NCBI GenBank assembly: GCA_964650705.1
Contig: CAZYUJ010000003.1
Location: 1 to 64,000, forward strand
DNA: 64,000 nt
Reading direction: 5' to 3'
DNA from: Faeciplasma sp964650705
GTDB taxonomy: Bacteria; Bacillota; Clostridia; Oscillospirales; Ruminococcaceae
Shown: positions 25,691 to 33,522 of the stretch, in pieces
Numbering within the stretch: the stretch's first letter is position 1
How the letters are laid out: every line of letters begins with the position of its first letter
Notes under the pieces: model-generated
Seen by the model: the letters and a program-made list of their open reading frames with translations, nothing else
Database searches by the model: none
Told to the model about the DNA's origin: nothing
Translations under genes and position numbers: made by a program

Positions 25691-25958
25691 TCTCGGTTCT
25701 GCGTCGATGTGTTTTAACGGTGCGGCAAATGGGAACCCTTTGAACAATTTCGCGCCCTACGCTCTTACAAAGCTAAAAATTGCTAAGCGCGAAATAAGAG
25801 AAATCTTCGATTTCTCGGTTCTGCGTCGATGTGTTTTAACGGTGCGGCAAATGGGAACCCTTTGAACAATTTCGCGCCCTACGCTCTTACAAAGCTAAAA
25901 ATTGCTAAGCGCGAAATAAGAGAAATCTTCGATTTCTCGGTTCTGCGTCGATGTGTTT
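25687..25958. repeat. 122-bp tandem repeat containing a tRNA-Leu 3' end fragment
   Basis: Two identical 122-bp units (25687-25808 and 25809-25930) are followed by 28 bases of a third (25931-25958). Each unit carries GGTGCGGCAAATGGGA, which equals the 3' end of the neighbouring tRNA-Leu gene in minus orientation (CCA end, acceptor and part of the T arm), and an inverted repeat ATTTCGCG/CGCGAAAT. The unit junctions form a perfect hairpin GAGAAATC ttc GATTTCTC. Confidence 0.9.
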
Positions 25959-25963
25959 GTATA

Positions 25964-26000
25964 ATTAAAACAGCCCGAGCAAATGCTCGAGCTGTTTTAA
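25964..26000 (-). terminator. Terminator of tRNA-Leu
   Basis: A long stem (25964-25980 with 25985-26001, one mismatch, AAAT loop) has A/T-rich ends that give a T run on the minus strand directly after the tRNA CCA end. Confidence 0.8.
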
Positions 26001-26084
26001 TGGTGCGGCAAATGGGACTTGAACCCATACGTCGTTGACACACGCCCCTCAAACGTGCCTGTCTGCCTATTCCAGCACTGCCGC
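26001..26084 (-). tRNA. tRNA-Leu (anticodon GAG)
   Basis: A class II tRNA of 84 bases with an encoded CCA. The acceptor stem is GCGGCAG with TTGCCGC, the T arm contains GGTTCAAGTCC, and a long variable arm is present. The anticodon stem CACGT/GCGTG encloses a loop TTGAGGG with anticodon GAG, reading CUU and CUC. Copies of its 3' end are found in the tandem repeat just downstream. Confidence 0.93.
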
Positions 26085-26198
26085 AAAGTATTAAATTGGC
26101 TGTCTTATCGGACAGCTTCATTATTATATCACCAACATTTTGTGTTGTCAATACCTTTTTCGAATTTTTTTATAAAGCATTTTGAAATTCGCCCCCTC

Positions 26199-26227
26199 TT
26201 GATTCCCTTCCTCTGACGTTGTATAAT
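26199..26227 (+). promoter_or_regulatory. Promoter of nth
   Basis: TTGATT (26199-26204), a 17-base spacer and TATAAT (26222-26227). The start codon at 26246 gives a 5' leader of only about 12 bases, just enough for the GAGGTG ribosome binding site. Confidence 0.75.
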
Positions 26228-26245
26228 ATCACCGAGGTGAAAAAC

Positions 26246-26875
26246 ATGACCCTTAAGGAAAAAGCAACCCTTATCATGGACCGCTTGGAGAAGCTATATC
26301 CCGACGCTGTCTGTTCTTTGGAATATACAAAGCCCTATGAGCTGTTAATTGCCACCCGATTATCTGCCCAATGCACCGACGCCAGAGTTAACATTGTAAC
26401 AAAAGACTTGTTCGCGCGATTCCCCACCCTTGAAGCCTTCGCAAGCGCCGATGTCAAGGATATCGAAGATATCGTCCGCCCTTGCGGACTGTTCAGAACG
26501 AAGGCGAAAAGCATCCACGAGCTTGCAAATGTTTTGATAGATAAATTCGGCGGTGAGCTTCCCGACAGCATAGAGGAGCTTACCTCTTTGCCCGGAATCG
26601 GACGAAAGACCGCAAATCTTATAATAGGCGACGTTTTCCATAGGCCCGCAATCGTAACCGACACTCACTGCATCCGCATCTGCGGAAAACTGGGGCTTTC
26701 AAAGGGCGATAATCCCGCGAGCGTCGAGCGTCAGCTTTGGGAGATCTTAGACCCCGACCGCTCGAGTGACTTCTGTCACAGACTCGTTCATTTCGGGCGA
26801 GATGTTTGCGTGGCGCGGACACCGAAGTGCCAAAGCTGCCCGCTTAGCGACCTATGTGACAATATGCTGAAATAA
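26246..26875 (+). CDS. nth: Endonuclease III (DNA glycosylase/AP lyase)
   Basis: A 209-residue HhH-GPD protein. The hairpin-helix-hairpin motif LPGIGRKTANLIIGDVF includes the catalytic Lys (GRKTAN), the catalytic Asp lies in VDTHCIRIC-type VTDTHCIRICGKLGL, and four cysteines at the C-terminus (C..C..C..C in VCVARTPKCQSCPLSDLC) bind a [4Fe-4S] cluster. It removes oxidised pyrimidines and cuts the abasic site in base excision repair. ATG 26246 is chosen because GAGGTG lies 7 bases upstream; an upstream in-frame start would overlap the -10 box. A good terminator follows. Confidence 0.95.
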   Translation: MTLKEKATLIMDRLEKLYPDAVCSLEYTKPYELLIATRLSAQCTDARVNIVTKDLFARFPTLEAFASADVKDIEDIVRPCGLFRTKAKSIHELANVLIDKFGGELPDSIEELTSLPGIGRKTANLIIGDVFHRPAIVTDTHCIRICGKLGLSKGDNPASVERQLWEILDPDRSSDFCHRLVHFGRDVCVARTPKCQSCPLSDLCDNMLK

Positions 26876-26887
26876 CCGACATAAAAG

Positions 26888-26920
26888 CGCTGTAAAATCC
26901 ACGATTTTACGGCGTTTTTT
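26888..26920 (+). terminator. Terminator of nth
   Basis: CGCTGTAAAATC (26888-26899) pairs with GATTTTACGGCG (26903-26914, one G-T pair) and six T residues follow. Confidence 0.9.
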
Positions 26921-26933
26921 GTTTCTTTTTCTC

Positions 26934-26962
26934 TTGATATTCTTTTAACAATGTGATATACT
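26934..26962 (+). promoter_or_regulatory. Hydrogenase operon promoter with a Rex-like operator
   Basis: TTGATA (26934-26939), a 17-base spacer and TATACT (26957-26962) form a good sigma-A promoter. Over its -35 and spacer lies TTGATAT-TCTT-TTAACAA (26934-26951), which matches 12 of the 14 fixed positions of the redox-repressor Rex operator (TTGTTAA, four bases, TTAACAA). Rex releases DNA when NADH is high. The site and its position suggest NADH/NAD+-controlled expression. The leader to hydC is about 85 bases. Confidence 0.65.
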
Positions 26963-27053
26963 TTATATGTATGTATAAAGGGTACATCTGCGCCGTTGTC
27001 GTATACGGCTCAGCCTTTGCATCATCACGAAATACTATCAAGGAGGTTCAGTA

Positions 27054-27551
27054 ATGGGCTCAAAAATCACAACAATCCCCTTCAAGGGTACACCCGAGCA
27101 GGAAGCTCAGCTCGTTGAGTACATTAACGGTATCAAGCATGAAAAAGGTTGCTTAATGCCTGTTATGCAGTACGCACAGGGTATCTATGGATATCTTCCT
27201 ATCGAGGTGCAGTCTATCATCGCAAGAGAGCTTAACATCCCCATGGAGAAGGTTTACGGTGTAGCTACATTCTATGCTCAGTTCTCTTTGGTTCCCAAGG
27301 GAGAATACACCATTTCCGTATGCTTGGGTACAGCTTGCTACGTTAAGGGTTCGGGCGACATCTTCGAGAGACTTTCCGAAAAGCTCGGCATCAAGGAAGG
27401 CGAAACCACTCCCGACGGCAAGTTCTCACTTGTTGGCTGCCGCTGCATCGGTGCTTGCGGTCTTGCACCTGTATTGACCGTTAACGAAGACGTTTACGGC
27501 CGTTTGTCCGTTGACGACGTTGACGAGATCCTTGCTAAGTACATGAACTAA
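27054..27551 (+). CDS. hydC: NADH-dependent [FeFe] hydrogenase subunit HydC (NuoE/HndA-like)
   Basis: A 165-residue thioredoxin-like [2Fe-2S] protein. The N-terminal helical part (KGCLMPVMQYAQGIYGYLP, VYGVATFYAQFSL) is that of NuoE, and four cysteines bind the cluster: two in VCLGTACYVKG (one visible, with the partner nearby) and two in GCRCIGACGLAP. It is the small subunit that passes electrons in the NAD-linked hydrogenase HydABC. It has an AAGGAGG site and codon use typical of highly expressed genes. It is separated from hydB and hydA by seven genes in the same operon. Confidence 0.93.
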   Translation: MGSKITTIPFKGTPEQEAQLVEYINGIKHEKGCLMPVMQYAQGIYGYLPIEVQSIIARELNIPMEKVYGVATFYAQFSLVPKGEYTISVCLGTACYVKGSGDIFERLSEKLGIKEGETTPDGKFSLVGCRCIGACGLAPVLTVNEDVYGRLSVDDVDEILAKYMN

Positions 27552-27584
27552 TCACCTTAGTCTTTTAAGAAAAGGAAAATCTGT

Positions 27585-27941
27585 ATGAAGATCACCACAG
27601 TCAAGGAATTGTTAGATGCCAAGATCGTTTGGGGCGAAGAGCTCCTCGAAAAGCACGTTTATTCCGCTTGCGGAAGCGATATGATGAGCGATGTTTTGGC
27701 ATATGTAAAAGATCAGTCTGTACTGCTCACGGGGCTTGTCAATTCTCAGGTCATTCGCACGGCAGAGATGATGGACATGGTTTGTGTTGTTTTCGTCCGT
27801 TCCAAAATGCCCAACCAAGAGATGATCGAGCTCGCCAAGGAAAGCGGTATTGCTTTGCTTGCAACCGACAAGCGGCTTTATGATGCTTGCGGAGTTCTCT
27901 ATTCTAACGGGCTCTGCGGAAACGGAGTGCGCCGTGGATAA
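27585..27941 (+). CDS. DRTGG domain protein (first copy)
   Basis: A 118-residue protein of the DRTGG domain family, with KITTVKELLDAKIVWGEELLEK at the start and the typical VLLTGLVNSQVIRTAEMMDM and GIALLATDKRLYDACGVLYSNGL at the end. DRTGG domains also occur beside CBS domains and in cobalamin-related proteins; their ligand is not known to me, though a nucleotide is often suspected. The gene follows hydC after 33 bases and overlaps the start of the next ATPase-domain gene. A second, related copy lies at 29663-29986. Confidence 0.82.
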   Translation: MKITTVKELLDAKIVWGEELLEKHVYSACGSDMMSDVLAYVKDQSVLLTGLVNSQVIRTAEMMDMVCVVFVRSKMPNQEMIELAKESGIALLATDKRLYDACGVLYSNGLCGNGVRRG

Positions 27942-28359
27942 TAACATCATCAAATTCAGCTACCCCGTTGACGGTTCCGATTTCACATCGGCAGGTCAAG
28001 CGTCTGTAATGCTCAAAAAGAACTTGAGACAGCTTGGCATTTCGCCCGACACCATTCGCCGTGCTTCCATCGCGATGTATGAGGGCGAGATCAACATGGT
28101 CATCCACGCTGACGGCGGCGTTGCCGACATTGAGATCAGCGAAACGGCGATCACCATCATATTGACAGACCGAGGCCCCGGCATCAAGGACATCAATCAG
28201 GCAATGCAGGAGGGATTCTCCACAGCACCCGATGACGTCAGATCCTTGGGATTCGGCGCAGGTATGGGTCTTCCCAACATGAAGCGCTATTCCGATGAGA
28301 TGACGATCGAATCCGAGGTCGGAGTCGGCACGACCATCACAATGAAGATTAATATCTGA
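27934..28359 (+). CDS. RsbW-like ATPase-domain protein (anti-sigma factor/serine kinase type)
   Basis: A 141-residue GHKL ATPase-domain protein. The N box is YEGEINMVIHA (Glu and Asn), the G1 box is DRGPGIKDI, and GFGAGMGLPNMKRYSDEM gives the G2 box. It has no dimerisation/phosphoacceptor domain, so it resembles RsbW/SpoIIAB-type protein kinases or anti-sigma factors rather than a sensor histidine kinase. GTG 27934 is chosen: it overlaps the previous stop by 8 bases and has GGAG six bases upstream. It sits directly before the sensory-type hydrogenase, so it may relay its state. Confidence 0.8.
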   Translation: MDNNIIKFSYPVDGSDFTSAGQASVMLKKNLRQLGISPDTIRRASIAMYEGEINMVIHADGGVADIEISETAITIILTDRGPGIKDINQAMQEGFSTAPDDVRSLGFGAGMGLPNMKRYSDEMTIESEVGVGTTITMKINI

Positions 28360-28361
28360 GG

Positions 28362-29666
28362 ATGAGTGAGTGTATGAAAAAATATGAGCATTCGGTGTCA
28401 CTCGACATAACCAAATGCACAGGCTGCACAACTTGTATCCACCGTTGCCCGACCGAGGCGATACGAGTCAGAAATCACCACGCTGTGATCGACCCTGACA
28501 GATGTATCGACTGTGGCGAGTGCATAAGAGTTTGCCCTCACAGCGCAAAAAAAGCCGTTCTGGACAGGATCAAGGATATGGACAGGTTCAAGTGGAAGAT
28601 AGCTCTTCCTGCTCCCAGCCTTTATGCTCAGTTCGACAATTTGGACGACGTGGATTTTGTCCTTCAGGGACTTTTGGACATCGGCTTTGACGATGTGTTT
28701 GAGGTCTCCCGTGCAGCGGAGCTTGTTTCGGCATATACCAGAAACTATTTAAAGGTCGAAGGCATCCAAAAGCCCGCCATAAGCTCGGCGTGTCCTGCTG
28801 TTGTTCGTTTGATCGAGTTAAGATTCCCTTATTTAAAGGATAACATAATCAAAATGCTTCCTCCCATGGAGATAGCCGCAAAGCTTGCGAGAGACGAGGC
28901 GCTTAAAAAGCATCCCGAGCTTACGCCTTCGGATATCGGCGTTTGCTTCATATCCCCCTGCCCCGCGAAGATGAGTTATGTTAAGAACGGATTTTCCGAT
29001 TATAAAAGCAAGGTCGACGTTGTAGTACCTATAAGCGACATTTATTTCATGCTTATCAACGCAATGAGTCACACAAAACAGCCTCAGTGCTTGTCCGAAT
29101 CGGGCATGATAGGCATCGGTTGGGCCACCTCAGGTGGTGAAGCAACCGCAATTTTCAACGAAAAATATCTTGCCGCCGACGGCATAGATAACGTCATAAG
29201 AGTTTTGGATCAGATCGAAAACGGCAACATTCCTCACCTTGAATTTGTCGAGCTTAACGCCTGTGTAGGCGGATGCGTAGGCGGTGCGCTTACAATGCAA
29301 AACCCCTTCATCGCAAAAGCAAGACTCCAAGGACTCAGAAGATATTTGCCTGTTTCACAGAATTTCTTAACGCCCGAAGAATCAAAGTACATACCCGAAT
29401 ATTACTTCTTCAACGAGCTTAACGAATACTCTCCCATCTCGCGGCTCAGCGAGAATATGGCGGAATCCATGAGAATGATGGCGGATATCCAGAAGCTTAA
29501 AAGTCAGCTTCCGGGATATGACTGCGGCTCCTGCGGAGCTCCGACTTGCCGTGCCTTTGCAGAGGACGTTGTAAAAGGTCTGGCGAAAAAGAGCGACTGT
29601 GTATTAATAATGAAGGACCGCCTTAAAGAATATCTTGAACAACTCGGAGAGGATGATAAAGAGTGA
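28362..29666 (+). CDS. Sensory-type [FeFe] hydrogenase-like protein (HydS/HfsB-like)
   Basis: A 434-residue protein with two [4Fe-4S] ferredoxin motifs at the N-terminus (CTGCTTCIHRCP and CIDCGECIRVCP), an [FeFe] hydrogenase H-cluster domain (about 80-370) and a C-terminal [4Fe-4S] Fes motif (CGSCGAPTC, about 385-393). The H-cluster motifs are altered. L1 reads SSACPAVV (141-148), with Ala at the place of the proton-relay Cys. L2 is SPCPAKMSYV and L3 is NACVGGCVGGAL. The cluster-binding cysteines remain. Ala at this place is described for the sensory hydrogenase of Thermotoga. It probably senses H2 or redox state rather than making H2. Neighbouring ATPase and DRTGG genes fit signalling. Confidence 0.82.
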   Translation: MSECMKKYEHSVSLDITKCTGCTTCIHRCPTEAIRVRNHHAVIDPDRCIDCGECIRVCPHSAKKAVLDRIKDMDRFKWKIALPAPSLYAQFDNLDDVDFVLQGLLDIGFDDVFEVSRAAELVSAYTRNYLKVEGIQKPAISSACPAVVRLIELRFPYLKDNIIKMLPPMEIAAKLARDEALKKHPELTPSDIGVCFISPCPAKMSYVKNGFSDYKSKVDVVVPISDIYFMLINAMSHTKQPQCLSESGMIGIGWATSGGEATAIFNEKYLAADGIDNVIRVLDQIENGNIPHLEFVELNACVGGCVGGALTMQNPFIAKARLQGLRRYLPVSQNFLTPEESKYIPEYYFFNELNEYSPISRLSENMAESMRMMADIQKLKSQLPGYDCGSCGAPTCRAFAEDVVKGLAKKSDCVLIMKDRLKEYLEQLGEDDKE

Positions 29667-29986
29667 CAGTCAGCGAATTTGCAGCCAAGCACTCGTTAAA
29701 GATCTTGTGCCTGCCCGATGACAGAGAGATAACCGGCGGATATGCGGGAGATCTTTTGTCCTGGGTAATGGGAAGAGCGATGTCCGGCGATGCGTGGATA
29801 ACCATAATGTCGAATCAAAACATTTTGGCTGTTGCAACCTTGGCAGACGTTAGCTGCGTGATCCTTGCCGAAGGAGTAACACTCGACAAAGATATTCTTG
29901 ATACAGCACTTGTGAAGGGCATCAACGTTCTTTCAAGCGAAGCCGACGCCTTCAAGCTTTCGGCAATGCTCGCAAGCGAGCTGTAA
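29663..29986 (+). CDS. DRTGG domain protein (second copy)
   Basis: A 107-residue protein with a DRTGG-like domain: LKILCLPDDREITGGYAGDLL at the start (here the DREITGG stretch resembles the family name motif) and SWVMGRAMSGDAWITIMSNQNILAVATLADVSC. It differs from the first copy in that it keeps the motif at the N-terminus. The GTG start overlaps the stop of the hydrogenase-like gene (GTGA), so translation is coupled. Role unknown; conserved position in clostridial hydrogenase operons suggests a ligand-sensing or partner protein. Confidence 0.75.
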   Translation: MTVSEFAAKHSLKILCLPDDREITGGYAGDLLSWVMGRAMSGDAWITIMSNQNILAVATLADVSCVILAEGVTLDKDILDTALVKGINVLSSEADAFKLSAMLASEL

Positions 29987-29988
29987 TT

Positions 29989-30723
29989 ATGAACAAATAT
30001 TATTACGATCTTCACGTTCACTCCTGTTTGTCCCCCTGTGCCGACAATGACAACACCCCCTATAACTTAGCGGGCTTTGCCGCACTTTCGGGAATAAACA
30101 TAATGGCGCTGACAGATCACAACACCTGCAAAAACTGCCCTGCATTTTTTGCCGCCGCCAAGGCATATGGGATAATTCCCGTTGCCGGAATGGAGCTTAC
30201 CACCGCCGAGGACATTCACGTTGTGTGCTTGTTCGAAACGTTGGAACAAGCAATGGCGTTTGACAGCGAGGTAGACTCGCGGCGAATCAAGATCAAAAAC
30301 CGCGAAGATATTTTCGGCGAACAGCTCATTATCGGTGAGGACGACGAGGTCATCGGCAAGGAAGAGCATCTTCTTCCCAACGCCACAACGATAACCCTCG
30401 ACGAAGCCCCCGAAATAGCAGAAAGACACGGCGGCGTGTGCTATCCCGCACACATCGACCGAGAAGCCAACGGCATCATCGCCGTTTTGGGCACATTGCC
30501 CGAGACCCCGAGGTTCGGCTGCATCGAAATTCGGGATCCGAAAAATATCGAGCCGTATACAAAGCGCTTTAACTTAAGTGACAAGACGGTGATCATCAGC
30601 TCGGACGCACATTATTTGCAAGATGTGCGCGACAAAGAAAACTTTTTCGAGCTTGACGATGAACCCTATAGCTCGGCACTTGTCAGACAAAATCTTTTCA
30701 AGTTCTTGCGAGGTCAAAAATGA
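29989..30723 (+). CDS. PHP domain metal-dependent phosphoesterase
   Basis: A 244-residue PHP-family protein. The metal-binding signature is at the N-terminus, DLHVHSCLSPCADND (HxH), followed by LTDHNTCKNCPAF, and later CYPAHIDREANG and SSDAHYLQDV provide more His/Asp ligands. Related PHP proteins are phosphatases, for example of nucleotide 3'-phosphates or histidinol phosphate. The substrate here is unknown. Two bases separate it from the DRTGG gene, and its stop overlaps the next start (ATGA), so it is firmly part of the hydrogenase operon. Confidence 0.85.
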   Translation: MNKYYYDLHVHSCLSPCADNDNTPYNLAGFAALSGINIMALTDHNTCKNCPAFFAAAKAYGIIPVAGMELTTAEDIHVVCLFETLEQAMAFDSEVDSRRIKIKNREDIFGEQLIIGEDDEVIGKEEHLLPNATTITLDEAPEIAERHGGVCYPAHIDREANGIIAVLGTLPETPRFGCIEIRDPKNIEPYTKRFNLSDKTVIISSDAHYLQDVRDKENFFELDDEPYSSALVRQNLFKFLRGQK

Positions 30724-31277
30724 AAGAATTATCGCTGAACATTTTGGATATCACCGAAAATTCGGTTAAGGCAGGCGCAAGCCTTACCCAAATTTTAATC
30801 GAAGAAACCGCTGACAGTCTTACGATCTCCATCAAGGATGACGGCTGCGGAATGAGCGAAGAGGTCGTTAAAAGGGTTATCGACCCGTTCTATACCACAC
30901 GCACCACACGAAGCGTGGGGCTTGGGATCCCGCTCTTCAAGCTTGCTGCTGAAATGACAGGCGGAAGCTTTGAGATATCCTCGAAAGAAAAAGACAAGCA
31001 TCCCGACGATCACGGAACTTTAACAAAAGCGCATTTTTACAAAAATCATATTGATTTTACACCGCTCGGGGACGTGGCATCAACCCTGACCACCCTTATA
31101 CAGGGTCACCCCGACACGGACTTTTACTTTTGCCACACATTGGGCGACAAGAGCGTTACTCTTGACACCCGCGAGCTGAGGGAGATCCTCGGAAACGACA
31201 TTCCCCTTAGCGAATATGAAGTTATTAAATGGATTGAAGGCTATTTGCAAGAACAATACTCAATCTTTGAAAATTAA
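30720..31277 (+). CDS. Histidine kinase-like ATPase without a phosphoacceptor domain
   Basis: A 185-residue protein: a GHKL ATPase domain (about 1-110) with N box LNILDITENSVKAGA, G1 box DDGCGM, F box FYTTR and G2 box GLGIPLFKL, and a C-terminal 70-residue part with no family I recognise (DFYFCHTLGDKSVTLDTRELREILG). No HisKA domain or membrane segment is present. It might phosphorylate or bind a partner in response to the sensory hydrogenase. It overlaps the PHP gene by 4 bases and is followed by hndB. Confidence 0.8.
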   Translation: MKELSLNILDITENSVKAGASLTQILIEETADSLTISIKDDGCGMSEEVVKRVIDPFYTTRTTRSVGLGIPLFKLAAEMTGGSFEISSKEKDKHPDDHGTLTKAHFYKNHIDFTPLGDVASTLTTLIQGHPDTDFYFCHTLGDKSVTLDTRELREILGNDIPLSEYEVIKWIEGYLQEQYSIFEN

Positions 31278-31296
31278 TTAGAAGGGACGAATTAAA

Positions 31297-31668
31297 ATGA
31301 AATCATTGGCTGAATTGCAAGCAATCAAGGACAGAATGAGAGACAAAGTCGTTCTTCGTGAAGGCGTTGACGAAAAGCGTGTAGTTGTCGGCATGGCAAC
31401 CTGCGGCATCGCTGCCGGCGCTCGTCCTGTTCTTAACGCTTTTGTTGAAGGCGTTAACGAAGCAGGCCTTGCAAGCAAGGTAAGTGTTACACAGACCGGC
31501 TGCATCGGCATCTGCCAGTATGAGCCTGTTGTTGAAGTTTTCGAAGCAGGCAAGGAAAAGGTAACCTATGTTAAGATGACCGCTGAAAAGGCTGCAAAGG
31601 TTATCGAAGAGCATCTTAAGAACGGTAAAGTAGTAGCTGAATATACTATTGCAAACCATAATGCATAA
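31297..31668 (+). CDS. hndB: HndB-like (2Fe-2S) ferredoxin-fold protein
   Basis: A 123-residue thioredoxin-like protein of the HndB group: MATCGIAAGARPVLNAF (one Cys) and VTQTGCIGICQYEPVVEVF (two Cys). I count three cysteines in the usual cluster region rather than four, so a complete [2Fe-2S] site is uncertain, as seems usual in this group. HndB is an accessory subunit of the NAD(P)-linked hydrogenase. AAGGGAC precedes the ATG, codon use is that of highly expressed genes, and hydB follows after 15 bases. Confidence 0.82.
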   Translation: MKSLAELQAIKDRMRDKVVLREGVDEKRVVVGMATCGIAAGARPVLNAFVEGVNEAGLASKVSVTQTGCIGICQYEPVVEVFEAGKEKVTYVKMTAEKAAKVIEEHLKNGKVVAEYTIANHNA

Positions 31669-31683
31669 TTGGAGGTATTTTAA

Positions 31684-33504
31684 ATGATTCGTACACACGT
31701 ATTAGTTTGCGGCGGTACCGGATGTACCTCTTCGGGCAGTAAGTCCATTCAGGCTGCTTTCAATGAAAACATCGAAAAGTTTGGACTTGTCGAAGAAGTA
31801 AAGCTCGTACAGACCGGTTGCTTCGGTCTTTGCGCTGAAGGCCCCGTTGTAATCGTATATCCCGACGGCACCTTCTATAGCCGTGTACAGCCCGAAGACG
31901 TTGCTCAGATCGTTGAAGAGCACTTGCTCAAGGGCCGCCCTGTTACAAGACTTGTATATCACGGCGACACTGAAAAGACCGAAGAAGAGATCGCTCACAG
32001 CTCTCTTAATGAAACACAATTCTACAAATCTCAGACCCGTGTTGCACTTCGTAACTGCGGTGTTATCAACCCTGAAGAAATCGACGAATATATCGCTATG
32101 GACGGTTATCAGGCTCTCGGTAAGGTTTTGACCGAAATGACTCCTGATGACGTTATCAAGTGCATCCTCGATTCCGGACTTCGCGGACGCGGCGGCGGCG
32201 GATTCCCCACCGGCAGAAAGTGGGCTTTGACTGCTGTTAACCAGGCTCCCCAGAAGTATGTTGTATGTAACGCTGACGAAGGCGACCCGGGCGCATTCAT
32301 GGACCGTTCCGTTTTGGAAGGCGACCCCCACGCTATCATCGAAGCTATGGCTATCGCAGGCTACGCAATCGGTGCTACACAGGGTTACGTTTACGTTCGT
32401 GCTGAATATCCTATCGCAGTTGCCCGTTTGCAGCTCGCTATCGATCAGGCTAAGGAATACGGCCTTTTGGGCAACAACATCTTCGGCACTGACTTCTCGT
32501 TCGACCTCGGCATCCGTTTGGGCGCAGGCGCATTCGTTTGCGGTGAAGAAACCGCTTTGATGACCTCTATCGAAGGTAACAGAGGCGAACCCAGACCTCG
32601 TCCTCCCTATCCTGCCGTAAAGGGCTTGTTCGAGTCTCCTACACTTGAAAACAACGTTGAAACCTTCGCAAACGTTCCCCAGATCATCCTTAAGGGTGCA
32701 GATTGGTTCGCTTCCATGGGTTCTGAAAACTCCAAGGGCACCAAGGTATTCGCACTCGGCGGCAAGATCAAGAACACCGGCCTCGTTGAGATCCCCATGG
32801 GTACAACTCTTCGCCACATCATTGAAGAGATCGGCGGCGGTATCCCCGGCGGCAAGCAGTTCAAGGCAGCTCAGACAGGCGGTCCTTCCGGCGGTTGTAT
32901 CCCTGCACACCTCATCGACACTCAGGTCGACTATGATAACCTCGTAGCAATCGGCTGTATGATGGGTTCGGGCGGTCTTATCGTTATGGACGAAGACACC
33001 TGTATGGTTGACATGGCTAAGTTCTTCTTGGAATTCACAGTTGACGAATCCTGCGGTAAGTGTACACCCTGCCGTGTCGGCACAAAGAGACTTTTCGAAA
33101 TGCTCAACAAGGTAACAAGCGGCAAGGCTACCCTTGAAGACCTCGATGCTATCGAACAGCTTTGCTACTATATCAAGGAAAACTCCCTCTGCGGACTTGG
33201 ACAGACAGCTCCTAACCCTGTTCTTTCCACGATCAAGTTCTTCAGAGAAGAATATTTGGCTCATATCGTTGACAAGAAGTGCCCTGCAGGCGTATGTAAG
33301 GATCTTCTTAAGTATGAGATCATCAAGGACAAGTGTATCGGTTGCGGCATGTGTGCAAGACAGTGTCCTGCAAATGCTATCTCCAAGACCGATTACATAG
33401 CTCCCGGCAAGAAACTTCCTGCTCTTGCAATCGACACCGACAAGTGCGTTAAGTGCGGCGCTTGTGTTGGTGCATGTAAGTTTAAGGCTATCATTAAGAA
33501 CTAA
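31684..33504 (+). CDS. hydB: NADH-dependent [FeFe] hydrogenase subunit HydB (NuoF/HndC-like)
   Basis: A 606-residue flavoprotein. It has an N-terminal [2Fe-2S] thioredoxin-like domain (VCGGTGCTSSGS, LVQTGCFGLCAEGP, about 1-90), the NADH/FMN-binding NuoF core (LRGRGGGGFPTGRKW, about 165-180; ADEGDPGAFMDR), a [4Fe-4S] motif CGKCTPCRVGTKRL with later CGLGQ, and two C-terminal ferredoxin motifs (CIGCGMCARQCPANAI, CVKCGACVGACKFKAI). It is the NAD(H)-reacting subunit. Together with HydA and HydC such complexes can couple NADH and ferredoxin oxidation to H2 formation (electron confurcation). GGAGG lies seven bases before the ATG. Confidence 0.96.
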   Translation: MIRTHVLVCGGTGCTSSGSKSIQAAFNENIEKFGLVEEVKLVQTGCFGLCAEGPVVIVYPDGTFYSRVQPEDVAQIVEEHLLKGRPVTRLVYHGDTEKTEEEIAHSSLNETQFYKSQTRVALRNCGVINPEEIDEYIAMDGYQALGKVLTEMTPDDVIKCILDSGLRGRGGGGFPTGRKWALTAVNQAPQKYVVCNADEGDPGAFMDRSVLEGDPHAIIEAMAIAGYAIGATQGYVYVRAEYPIAVARLQLAIDQAKEYGLLGNNIFGTDFSFDLGIRLGAGAFVCGEETALMTSIEGNRGEPRPRPPYPAVKGLFESPTLENNVETFANVPQIILKGADWFASMGSENSKGTKVFALGGKIKNTGLVEIPMGTTLRHIIEEIGGGIPGGKQFKAAQTGGPSGGCIPAHLIDTQVDYDNLVAIGCMMGSGGLIVMDEDTCMVDMAKFFLEFTVDESCGKCTPCRVGTKRLFEMLNKVTSGKATLEDLDAIEQLCYYIKENSLCGLGQTAPNPVLSTIKFFREEYLAHIVDKKCPAGVCKDLLKYEIIKDKCIGCGMCARQCPANAISKTDYIAPGKKLPALAIDTDKCVKCGACVGACKFKAIIKN

Positions 33505-33522
33505 TTGAAGGAGGTACGGACA

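Noticed and set aside
25687..25958. Tandem repeats as a CRISPR array.
   Set aside because: The units are 122 bp and identical with no unique spacers, and there are no cas genes.
31702..33264. A 520-codon open frame antisense to hydB, and similar long antisense frames over infB (50870-51895), gltX and the lipoproteins (3639-5543).
   Set aside because: They lie opposite strongly supported genes, have no ribosome binding site, and their residues reflect the codon bias of the real gene.
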